Assembly: GCA_903813345.2 (NCBI GenBank) | Contig: CAIIXF020000001.1 | Span: 30,557,915-30,621,914, forward strand | Length of the DNA stretch: 64,000 bases | Source of the DNA: Owenia fusiformis | Lineage: Eukaryota > Annelida > Polychaeta > Sabellida > Oweniidae | Direction of reading: 5' to 3' | In this document: positions 36,246 to 48,400 of the stretch, in pieces | Layout: each line of letters opens with the position of its first letter | Position numbering within the stretch: the first letter of the stretch is position 1 | Notes under the pieces: model-generated | Databases searched by the model: none | What the model was told of the DNA's origin: nothing | What the model saw: the letters and a program-made list of their open reading frames with translations, nothing else | Program-made: the position numbers and the translations under genes

Positions 36246-37485
36246 ATAATAACAAATTGTGAATAGAAGGGCAATGCAATCGCCTTATCATACATGTACA
36301 AGCAGTAATGAGTATATTCCCCTATACATGTATATGATATGCTGCACATATCAAATCAACTGGCTTTACACTAAAATATTATGACAATGATAACAAAGTT
36401 TATTTTAACCAATGGAGGTTCACATGCCTCTTTTAAGGTTTTTTTTACTTTTAGACATGTAGTGAATATTATGAATCCATCTATATTGTGGGTCCATGCA
36501 AGGAAACATTTAAATATACAAAATATTGTATATTTCACTGAAACATGTCCTATTAAAGCCTATAGTCAAAGTGTTAAGTCCTTCCAGAAAGCCCTTTAGA
36601 TACATGTATCCTAACAATATTAATTACATGTACAATGTAACAGGATATTATGGTGGAATAAAAGATACATAATGTTCTTGCATACATATAGAGGGCACCA
36701 CAATACTGGCATGACAAACAGCTAATAGTTACAGACTGATATATTATTATGTATTCAATTGATTTTTCAACTTGTTTTATTATGCGTGATCAAAAAACAA
36801 AAACCAGTTCTAATATTTTGACATTTCTTTTATTTTTCTAAAAGAACCATTGTCAAATACAGTATTTTAAATACCAACAAATTCTTTTCAAAGAAAGATC
36901 ATTCACCTTATTAATCAATTCAAATAAAGATCTATTATATATTTATTATACTATTTATTAACATTCATTACCACCCAAGACAAACCCTCTATGAATAGGT
37001 TTTACATTATGTACACATACATCTGGATTCAACTTATTAAACCAGACACAATTGTCTTGTCTTAATATTTAACCTTTCTAAAGAAAGCCATCACAGACTT
37101 TCTATGTAAACTTGTGTCTTTGTCTGACACTAGGCCACCCTGTTAACATTATTCCTTTTATCATGCATTATGTGTTTATCATGTTATTTAACCAATTATA
37201 CATTACTATATCAAGTGTACTATACAAGTAACAATACCTCTGTGTATTATATTCAACTGAAATTATTTTTAAAAGTACAACATATAATAGGTATTGAAAA
37301 TAATTCAATAACAGACTGAAAGGCTATTTTAAATTTTATGCTTTGAACTTAAGCGGATATATCAATAATGTAGTGCAGATATCGATTAAAATCCATAATG
37401 CAAAACCATTGTCTTATGTCTAAGATATACAAATTTTTCATGAAACATATTTATAGACATAAATATGTATTGATTTATATATATC

Positions 37486-38610
37486 CAGGGTGGTCCAAAA
37501 AATGGGACACTCATATTTCAAAGATTAATTAAATATTGATTTTCTTGATGAAAACATGTCATATTATATACCAGTGGATAGGAATTTTATTTATCTTTAA
37601 TTTGTTATATCATAAGTTCAAATTTATTATAATGTCTGTCAACCAGCGTCCATAATATAAATGACGTTATTTTCGTTTCAAAATGTTTTTTTCCAAAACT
37701 TGCAAAAACCAAGTTTTTTGTCAACTTTATTTACGTAAACAGATGCTCAATATGTCCACCATTTTGATCAATAATAGCCCTCAATTTTGGCTTTAACTGG
37801 TCAATAGCATCATTGATATGCTGTTGAGACAATGAATTCCACTTCCCAACAATTTTATCCTTAATAAGGGACTGAGTAGATGTAAGGGGTTCATGATAAA
37901 CCAATTCTGTTACTGATCCCAATACGCGGTAGTCGCAGCAATGACATCGGATGATCCAATTCTATTGTTTTTGAACCATCCTGATATGAGTTCATTTTCG
38001 AATCATTACATTTTTCAACAAGATGGGGCTCTATAGCAATAGATCCCACAAGAGTATCAAATGTTAAAAGGAAAATGTGCCTAAATTCATCTCCCCTTAA
38101 TCACTGTCTCACCCAGATCACCCCGATCATCCAACGTCTGCTACTACCACGTATCCGATCATCCAACGTCTGCAACTACCACGTATGGAGAGAACTAACA
38201 AAATTGGTATAACATAAATCCCTTAAATCTATTCAGTCCTTTAAGGGCAGAATTCTTGAGAAGTGAAATTCATTTTCTCAACAGTATATCAATGATGGTA
38301 TTGACCAGTTTAGGCCAAAATTGAGGGCTGCTACAATTGATCAAAATGGTGGACATATTGAATGTCTGTATATGTGATTAAAGTTGACAAACAACTTGTT
38401 GCAAGTTGTGGAAAACCCGATTTGAAACAAAAATGTTGTCATTTATTTTATGGATTCTGGTTCAAGGACATTATAATAGATTTGAATTTATTATATAAAA
38501 TTAAAGATGAGTAAATTCCCTATCCACTGGTATATAATATGACATGTTTTCATCAAGAAAATCAATATTTATTTTTGAAATATGAGTGTCCCATTTTTTT
38601 TACCACCCTG
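37486..38610. mobile_element. Palindromic mariner element with two inverted transposase 3' ends
   Basis: Left end CAGGGTGGTCCAAAAAATGG and right end CCACCCTG are inverted copies, with matching sequence continuing about 150-200 bp inward ('ataccagtggatagg' left, 'cctatccactggtat' right). The left arm encodes on the minus strand (37922-37731) 'HINDAIDQLKPKLRAIIDQN' then 'GGHIEHLF'. The right arm encodes on the plus strand (about 38280-38370) 'YINDGIDQFRPKLRA' then 'DQNGGHIECLY'. Both are the same mariner transposase C terminus. A mid-domain piece HYIFQQDGAL lies on the plus strand near 38005. All frames are broken. Confidence 0.8.
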
Positions 38611-38791
38611 TATATATAATATATATATTTACTGTACAATATTATGATATTTTGTGTTAATTACAATTAATTTTTTCATACAGTACAGCATATAACACTT
38701 AGGAAAATATATCGATCTGATGCAAAGGATACATATCTTGCTTGAAGGCAATCTTGAAGCTCAGTATCTGGATAGTTTCCTACGTACAGTC

Positions 38792-38947
38792 AATGCATTT
38801 AGAGTCACTTGATGCAATGTAGAGTAAGTCAATGCATTTAGTTCCAATTGATGCATTATAGACTACATCAATGCATTTAGTTCCACTTGGCGCATTATAG
38901 AGTAAGTCAATGCATTTGATGCCATCTGATTCATCATAGAGCAAATC
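38792..38947. repeat. 39-bp minisatellite, four copies, downstream of RB1CC1 stop
   Basis: Four consecutive 39-bp units begin with 'aatgcattt' at about 38792, 38831, 38870 and 38909 and contain 'ttgatgcattatagagtaag'. It lies 145-300 bp beyond the RB1CC1 stop and so would be in its 3' UTR. The period is a multiple of three, but no host reading frame runs through it. Confidence 0.8.
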
Positions 38948-39091
38948 AATGCTTTTTTCAGACAGTTGTTGTATTTAGTACCATTCAATGCACAATAATT
39001 GTTGAGACATAGACTAGTATATTGGAAAGACATTTCATTCATATTCTGAACTCTGTTTAAATTGTAAGCTCCAACTCCTGTGACAAAAATG

Positions 39092-42000
39092 TTAGGTAGT
39101 GCCACGGTCATGCACCCAAGGTTTGGCTTTCACACGATAAAATTTAGTTCCCATTGGCACCTTAAACCTGTTCTGAGCCTAGAATAAACAAAGCAAAACA
39201 GTTCAAATCATTTCGTTCCATGTCGGCTTTCAGATTAACATGTCTTTAAAAGTTCCTGTTTTCAATGCAAAGAATAACAGCTAAACTTATTAGGGTCAAT
39301 ATTCAATCATGAAGTGTAGAGGCGTAAATCAGCTAAACATTTTGTGTCTGTCAAAATCCATTTTCACCCTACGTATCCTTAATGTTATCCAAATATGTTA
39401 TTAGTTAATGACACCAGCGGATCTAGACGGGGGCGTGGGGGGCACACCCCCCCTAAAAAGTCGGAAAATTCGTGAATCCTGGATCCGCCCCTGAATGAAA
39501 TATAATAGTATAATCTTTGGATTTACATAGTTATATGACATTTGATAAGTGAAAAAGTTGCTTTTGGGGCTTTAGTTTGAAAATTCCAAATTTATAATAG
39601 AATCCTTTGAGAAATCAAATCTAAAATGCCAAACAACAGGCAGTACTTGTTAACATGGAAATATGATTTTGAAGGACTTGGTTCAGTTCAGCAAAATGTT
39701 ATAATTGACATGATATGCACTTTGTACACCAGAGTGTGAGCCCTGTGAGTCATGTGCCTTAAGTAAGATTTTTTCAACATTTGATTGTTATCGCTTTTTG
39801 CAAAAACAGGTATGGTATTACTATACTTTATACTAGTATAGTATAGTAATACTCTATATTTCTTGTCCGATTAAAGTAATATTATATTGACTTGTTTACT
39901 AATTGTTGCAAAATACACATTTAGTTTTCTGGTTCCAGATTTATCCAACATGAGCTGATCTGTCATAATTTGACCCATATGTTTTAAGATTTATCTACTT
40001 TTAGATTGGACTGGGTCACAGGGTGAAATGTCTGGAAATCCTAATAAATAATGCATTTAGCATTTTTCAACCCCCATGAATTATAATGATGCATTCAAGA
40101 TGTATCATAATGGTTCTTAGAGTTGTATGATTAAGATTTAGAGATTGAACCATTATATAACCACATAATAGTCATTGTCTTTATGAATGAGACACAGACA
40201 TGATGTATGTGGGCTCCAAACTGGCACATATCATAATTTGTTTGAAATAATTCAAAATAAAATTAATTCCTGATCATTAATCATTAATATTTTGTAACTG
40301 TTAAATAATCTTTTAAATCTAATTCAACTATCTCATGGCACGCTTACTTGAATATTTAACAAAACTCACACAATAGCAGGTATTATCTTTCAAAATGTCA
40401 ATTAATATGAATGACATCATGACCAAGTTTAGTATGACATTCCCATGAAGGCTGAAATATCCCATTAGTTCTTTTCAAGTCTTCCAGTTATTGTTCTTCA
40501 TTTTCTCATTAATTGCTACAGCTATTGGTAAAGTTTCAATACAGATACAAAGTTAGCATTAATATTTGCCTAATTTGAAACACTGAGGAATCTTATTTAG
40601 AAATTTAGCTATGTAATTCAAACACGTAGCCAGGGGGGGGGGGGTGCGATGGATGCCCCCCCATAACCATTAAAACATGAAGGAAGCTGCATCAATTTTT
40701 GTAAAATTCACAATCCACAATCCACAACCGCCCCTGACTGGAAATCGAATTTTTTTGGCGATCGCACCCCCCCTGACTGAAAGCTGGCTACGCCTCTGTA
40801 ATGTGTTGCATTGTTAATACTTATATAGCTGGTAATCTCATCCTATTTATTTCAACAAAATTGACAACAGGACTAACAGATATGATATATATTTAAGGAT
40901 TTAACCCTACAATGTGGAATGACCATTCCTTGAAGGTGTTGCTTACCAAAATGAGATGCGGAGCATTGAGTGTTAATTCTAGGAAACAATGCCTGAAAGA
41001 AATGGTCATTACTCAATGCATTGAGACTTGGGCTAAAATTCTTTTCACACATTGCAAAATATTTTCTTCCAATTGTCACTTAAAAAATACGAAATCACTA
41101 AAAGGACATATTTTTAATAAAACCTTTCGAAAGGGTCAAGTTGGCAAAGCATCAATTTCAATATGTATAGTCAAGATGTCACCTTGAGAACCACCTTAAG
41201 AATGACTTTGGATGCTGTGATGGGTTATATAATGCACTGCAGCTATATGAAACACTGTGTTCGGATTGGCTGGAATCTGACACATCTTGGCTAGCTATGT
41301 GTGAATATATAGTATATTTGCATGTACATTCATTACCTTTTTAGCCTGGCAGTATTCTTTATCCACAATCTCTCCAAGCACCCAGGATTTTCTTGGTTCA
41401 TTTGGCTCTACAAATATGTTAAATTATCAAACAATTTGAGGAAAATATCTCGATTCATGAGACAAATTTTGGACCTATTAAGGGCATGTCATCAGAACTC
41501 TAGACAATGAACATATTAGTCAGCTAACAAAGTCACAACATTTTCTGGAACAATCTGAATACATTTGAAACCTGTTTGAGGACTTCTATGATATTGCATA
41601 CAGTGTCCAAAGTACAACTTATATAACATTTACCATGCCATCTATACAAGAGAAAGTTTTAAATTTTAAGTTAAGACTTTTTGTAATTTTTCTTCAAAAT
41701 CCAGTTTGGTGGGATAGTTTGATTTGATCTTTTCAACAGAAAGTTGGGATCTTTTACTAAATTCTGAAATCTTTAAGATTGATGAGCTTGGATTAGCTAA
41801 TTGATCACACAGCTCGAAATGAATCCCAGCACAACCATGATTGTAATGCTCAAGCTAACATTATAACCAATACACATCCCACAGATGGTGTGATAAAGAC
41901 CCACTGACTTTAATCATAACCATGTATTATGGTAGTGAAGCATTGTGAAGTCAATTTACAAAGTTGTTGTGCCAACAAATGGTCATGAATATATGTTTTG

Positions 42001-42442
42001 AGTTCATAGCTGTGCATATTTCTTCATATTTTAAACCTTGAAAACAACTAACTTGTCTGTAAGTTTTATGGAAACATTTAAGAGCAAAAACTGTATCTTG
42101 CGATGAAATAGCCGAGATTTACTTACGTATCTTCAATCCAAGTGCTTCTAAGCATTCTGAATGCAGGAAATGAAGAGTGACCCCTACACTGAAGACAACA
42201 TAGTGGTCATGCCTCTCATCCAAACACAGCAGTACAATATCTCCAACATTACACCTGCAGAAACAAGCAAATGTAACAGCATATGATTCCACATTTAAAC
42301 TGATCACACGTTCACTAATCAATGACTCTTATTTGAATCTTTCAAATGTATGAGTTAAACAGAATATGAGAACTTACGATGTGATAGAGACTTTATCCTG
42401 GGTGACCATGGATCTTGTACTAGTAGACATTGACAGCTCCAT
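39092..42442 (-). CDS. RB1CC1: RB1CC1 exons 16-19: C-terminal Claw domain
   Basis: Residues 1272-1387. The Claw binds FIP200-interacting regions of cargo receptors such as p62/SQSTM1. Exon 17 encodes GDIVLLCLDERHDHYVVFSV and LHFLHSECLEALGLK; exon 18 SWVLGEIVDKEYCQAKK; exon 19 AQNRFKVPMGTKFYRVKA, then a short tail and TAA at 39094-39092. Lys1359, Arg1363 and Arg1374 align with human Lys1569, Arg1573 and Arg1584 of the basic peptide pocket, so cargo binding is probably retained. The final intron is 2.2 kb. No AATAAA is seen between the stop and 38611; the first on this strand (38573-38568) lies inside the mariner TIR. Confidence 0.93.
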
Positions 42443-45400
42443 CTATATAAAAACAAACATAATTGGAGCAGGCAAAACTAACTAACAAAATATGTTACAG
42501 GTCTTTCAATTTTTTTTCTTTTTAACTCTTAATTTTTGTCTTTCTCTTTTAATATACAAATTTATTTCTAAATGCTATTCTTTCTCCAAAATAGCATGAA
42601 CTGTAGTTGTGAAAAAAGTTATGATTAAAATTAATGATAGGTGGGTTCATAATCAGACAGAGATGGAAACATTGTTTTTTCTATATGCATCTGAATAAGC
42701 ATTTTCAAACTTTTTCAATGTTGTACTATTTTATTAGTGATGAAACTTGAAATTTCTGTCAACCTTGAAGAACAGAAACAAGAATCCATGGTGGGATCTT
42801 TGTACGATAACAATTCCAAAATGAAATATTACAAATAATATTACATTTTTTAAAATTCAAAGATTCTGCCTTTGAAAATATTGATACAAAATAAGATAAT
42901 GATAAATTATGATTAATATATTTCACTGCCACACGTCCATTTTTTATCAAAACAGGTATGTTAATACATAATATCTATCATTGTGTTATAAGGGCATATT
43001 GATGTAGTGTAACCATTTTATCTCTGTGAAGGCAATAATAAAATCTGGTGCAATACCTGCATACCTGAGCTATACCTGTAGAATGCAAATCATTATATTC
43101 TTTCTGACACCAGTCTTAGAGATAACCGATGAGTTTAGTTGAACAGTGGTTAACCACAATGAATATATTCATGAAACTGAATAATATTATACGAGGGTTG
43201 TCCCAGAAGTATTAAAGAAAGTTAGAGCATATAGTGCATTACTTCTCGTATTGTAGTTCTTTTTAGTTACCATTTATCAATTCAAATTAGTTCAACCAAC
43301 ATGACACATATTTTGTGGCCTGTTTTTAGCTGATGTGATGGACTTCTAGGTTTATGGTAGCTGACTGCACTATTTTCAACATTATAACCAAGATGCAATA
43401 TCATTTTTGTATGGTAATACTCTAGATTTATAATAAGTTTCCAATGCTACTTACAACTTTGGAGTTTAGCTTCAATAGTTCATCATCTTTAGTTTTCAGG
43501 GCCTGTAATGAAATATAAATACTTGTAGTAAATATATCATTTGTTTGTGATATTCAGGGGCGTAGGAAGGTGTAAATTTAACACTACGCAAAAATATGAA
43601 TGCTTGTAAAAAGTTTTTTTTGATGGTAATACCTTTTTATTTCAATGTGCTTGTAATGTTTTTCATCATTTAAAATCAAAATGAAATGCTGATCTTTAAA
43701 ATCTCGACAGAACTCATTCTCACTTTAAGCATACTTATGAAAATGTTTATTTTCTCGAACGCTACAGACGACCAATTTTCACATCAGTAGGCCTAAAACT
43801 ATATACTATATATACACAGACAAATTATATTGAGCCTCGTACGAGCCTCGAGAATTACGAGTCATTACGGGCAAAAAGGAGCACCATCCTTGTATGAAGC
43901 TCGTTTTCGAGGCCCATGTGAGCTTGTATGATGCTCATAATTGTTATTTTCGAGGTCTGTACGAGCATGTATGAGGCTCGTAATTTCGAGGCCTGTACAA
44001 GCTCGTACGAGGCCCATTATCGAACTCCTTTATTGAACAAAAAAATGAATTGGTGTCATGCTACATGATTCATGTATCTATCCAGAACATGCTGTGTATG
44101 TTTTATCATTTCAGGTTGATGTTCTTATTCACACATTCGCACACTACCCTACCTCGATCGCGCATGCAGCACTGGACCGTTTCCCAATGCTGATGTCAAG
44201 TGGAAAGTGCGTTTAACAAGATACATTTAAGTCTCATGGACCAATTAGATTGCAGGGAAGTTCACGGTCATGGAATAAAATATAATACAATACTTAGCTT
44301 GCAGAAGTGTCTCAAGGAAAAAATATTGTAGGAAACGCCCATACATCGTTCGTGAAACCATGTTAAAAGGAGCATTATAAACCTGAAGTGGAAAGACTCG
44401 TGAACGATTCGCCCACCCATCATCCATAAAGTCATGTGACAGACTATACATAGGGTGATACCCTTGAAAGCCCAAGGTGTGAAATATCGCTTACTAAAAG
44501 ATATGATATGACCTTTAAAATTTAGTTGCAACTAAATTCATAATTTCTTGAACAAAAAGCCTACTTTTTGAAATTGAAAAATATTTACATATCACATTTT
44601 TGTGATTGGTGGTTTAAATGTTATAAGGGGCCTTTGACAAAATAGGCATGACATGGAATGATGAGACCAAAAACATGGAAAATTGTGACAATTTTTTAAG
44701 CTTCCTCCCATGTCTTCTCTGTCCCTTCTAGTCCCTTAAATATATGCATATCATTATCACTCTATGAAAGTAATGATGACTGGCATCTTAGATATGTTGT
44801 TAACTGCCTGACCATAAACCCACAAGTTACTTGCTTGACACATTTTCTATGTGTTGTGACTTCAATTGAGTCTAACAATCGACCTGCATGCAAATGAAGC
44901 AAGCAAGCCTAGGATCTTGATATTTTCATCTGATACCCAATAGACACATACTTTAGTCAAGATGGCGACTTATGGGATGATGCAAATATGCACAAAAATA
45001 CAGAGTTTCTTCATAATTACGACCTCATAAAATCAAACTTAATTCACAGGATCATTTGTATACTTTGCAGTTCTGACATAAAACAAACAAATGTTATACA
45101 TGGAAGAAGATACCAAACTGAGAAGAAATTTGCTATTATTGAAGAGGTGGGAATAACTTCCCATTGTACCATTGTCATGTTGGGATAACAAAATTCAAAA
45201 CTAGCAGCCCCATTTTCCACTTTAGCACTTGAATCGTGTGTGTCATAAGTGTGTCATAAGTGTGCCATGCTTATGATTATTCACATATCAAATATGAACA
45301 AAATCGGTTCACTACTTTTCCAGTGACAGCTGGCCATTAAGTTGTCATGGGGCATATACATTTAATATTAATGATATTGTTCCAGTATTTTAAGCTAATC

Positions 45401-48400
45401 ATGGGCTTTCAATAGATTAAGGAATCATTTTTCATTGTAAAGGATAACTGACCTGTTGCAGCTCTTGTATACGTGTGTCGGATGATGACTCAGAAATTGG
45501 CATTACAGATGCTGACATCACAGATCCTGACATCATAGAAGCTGACATCACAGCTCCTGACATTGAGGTCTGTGGTATACCTGTGGCTTCATCTTTCATC
45601 TTGGAGTTGCCTTGACCAGCTATAAGAACAATGAGATATTTGTGAGATTAGATGGCTTGTAAGTGGTGCCTATTTTGTGCTTTTGCCCTACTGTATATTT
45701 GAATATGTAACGTAACATACAGTCAAACATTCTAAATATAAACATGTACAAAAAAGCTAAACACTGGACTTAAATAATTATTGTATTTTTTATAAATGGA
45801 TACATCAACTTACATTTCAGCTGTGTAAGCTCATATGTTGCTTCATTAAGCTTTTTCTGTAACTCCTCAACTGCCTTCACCTTTTCAGCATTTACTTTGG
45901 CAATAGCTTCATTGAATGCTACTTGTTTCTCAGCGACGGAACTAGATTTCATTGAATTGAGAGTGTCTTGTTTATCTTTCTCCATGGTTTCAACTAGATG
46001 GTCTATATCCTTTTTGTGTTCAGCTTTCAACTCATCAATGGCCTACAATTCAATTTAATATTATTAAAATTTTCTTGTGAATGAATGGGTATCAGCTAAT
46101 AGAAGTCAGGGAATATAGTACATGTACATAACAAAACTGTATCATAGCCTCCTATAATTGCATAATTACATGTCAAAGTGTATTTACATTTCAAAAATTT
46201 CAATATTTTCTTGATATTTTGTTAACTCTAAGCAGTCTGTCATCAAGCATACTTAGTACTACAAAATTGGCCTTAACTATTTAATTCCTTTGTGCCTGCA
46301 ATTGTGTACCTTTATAATCTTCCAAAACAAATACTAAACATGGCAGAGGACAGGTTCTAAAGAGCAACAATCCATACTGCTAAGAGTGATATAAAAAGTC
46401 ATATCAAAAGTTGAATTATTGCTAGTTCTGGATCAACTCACCTGAGACACTGCAAGGGCTTTTTCAGTTTCAAACTGTCTCATGGCGAACTTTTCATCAG
46501 TTTCAGAACTAGTGGCAGTTTCTTTGTCTTCAAAGTCCTTCACTTGTCTACTTTTCAATTCCTCTAGTTCCACTTGCAATTCTTTCAACTCATCTTTAAC
46601 TTTAGCTAATTCACTTTCTTTTTCTTTCAATAAATTTTCTTTTATCTCCTCAATTTCATTTTGATGATTTAATTCAAGTTCCTTTACTAATGTTTCTGTT
46701 TGTTTTTTATATTCCTCAGATAATGTCTCTTGTTGTTTAGACAGAGCTTCTTCACATTCTTTATTAAGCAATGTTGTAAGGTTACTGCACTTAGACTCTA
46801 TATCAGCATTATGTTTGGCAACTATGGATTGAAGTTCATCTTCATGAGCTTTATGCATTGATGATCTAGTTTCTTCTAAAACCCTTTCAAGTTTTGTATT
46901 ATGCTCTGAGTTTAAATTTGATATTATGTCTTCTTTTTCTGTTTTGAATTTATCTTCCAACTCAGATTTTATATTTTCATTTTCTTTTTTCATTTCCTCA
47001 ACTTTTTCCTGGCTCTCTTTCAAATCATCAGTGAGATGCTTCAAGTCATTGTCTTTTATTTCTAAATCCCTGGTGAAATCAGTTCTTATTTTGTCAAGAT
47101 CTATTTCGTGTTCTAGAGTTAATTTTTGACTGAGTTCATCAAGTTCAGTCTTGTATTTTTTTGCCAATTCTTTTATTTCATCTTCCTTTTCAACAACAAT
47201 ATTTTCAAATTTTTCATTGAGTTCATTTAATTTTTCATGATAGCTTTGTAACTCTCTTTCAGTGTCTTCAAGTTTTCCAGATTTTAAATCAAGATCATTT
47301 GTTATCTTTTGTAATTCAGATTTGTGTTGGGCTTGCACATCCTCTAAGGTTTTCCTGCGTAGCTCAGCCTCTCTAGCTTCCACATTGGTGATAGCTTGAA
47401 TAATCTGAGTTGAAGTGTGCTCCATGAATGTATTAAAATCATCTGTGTCTTTTTGAAGCTGTTTTTCTATGCTAAGTACATCACAATGTAGCTTCAATGA
47501 ACTTTTCTCTGATAGATCATGCAGGAGTCTCAACTTTTCCTCAACCTGTTCTAGCTTTTGCCTCATCTCTAAAATTTCCTTTTCAGCAGCTTCAACTTGG
47601 CTACTCTTCTCCTGTACTGCTTTTTGCAACTCTGCAACTCGACGGCTATTACTTTCCGTCATGGAAGAAGGCATTGACTCATCAATATAAAAATCTGCAG
47701 TTTGAAAATCTTGTCCAAGGGATTCAACATCAGGAGATTGTTCATTAGGGCTTTTTTGCTTGATTATTTTAGCTTTATCTTTAGTGCTTTCTACAGCTGG
47801 TTTATCTACATGCTCAAATGCAGTGGTCATATATTGCTCATCATCTGTCTGTGGGGACGCCGCTAGTTCAGTACTGTGTACATTAATGTCTAGACTTTTC
47901 AGCTCTTCAATGGGAGAATTTGCAATAAGGTCCTGAGCTATAAGGATAGATGACCCGGGATCTGCAAGAACCTCAACACTTTTAGAACCCTTATGTTCTG
48001 AAGTTAGTATTGTGAAATCACTAGAAACTGGTTGGTTTTGGTCTGATGTTAATTGGACGTGAGCATCATCTATTTGTTTAGTTGTTATTGTACTTGTAGC
48101 TATTGCACTATTTTCAATGGCTTCGAAGTCATCTTGGTCACCATGTAGGACAATAATGTCTGATTTCATGTTGTCCATATCTAAGCAGAAGTCAGCTTGG
48201 TCAGATGGATCTTTGTATGTCTCAAACAGCTTCTTGTAGTTAGTGTCTGTGTCTCCATTTTCACTGAAATATAGAGCAAATTCTATTTTTCTTCCAACCT
48301 ATTTACAAAATATGATACAATGTAACGGCATTAAGAGGAACCCAGACAAAAAGCAGCAATATTGCAGCAGCATTATTTGGTCAAATCTCTTTAAGGAATC

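Larger units (their letters stand above)
30371..37485. other. gcm-RB1CC1 intergenic region, no gene recognised
   Basis: AT-rich DNA downstream of both convergent genes. It holds the G-rich TIR element at 31006, an inverted repeat at 32965-33475, a dispersed repeat at 34965-35275 and another at 35956-36245. Part of 34740-34830 ('aatccattcactagaatttg', 'tactgtatatccctatctat') resembles the tail of the 1-2630 satellite. ORFs up to 105 codons (32810-33127) lie in repeats and are not called. Confidence 0.45.

Noticed and set aside
46482-47748. Several plus-strand ORFs of 60-83 codons
   Set aside because: They are antisense shadows of the RB1CC1 coiled-coil exon; their Ser/Phe-rich composition is what complemented Glu/Lys codons produce.
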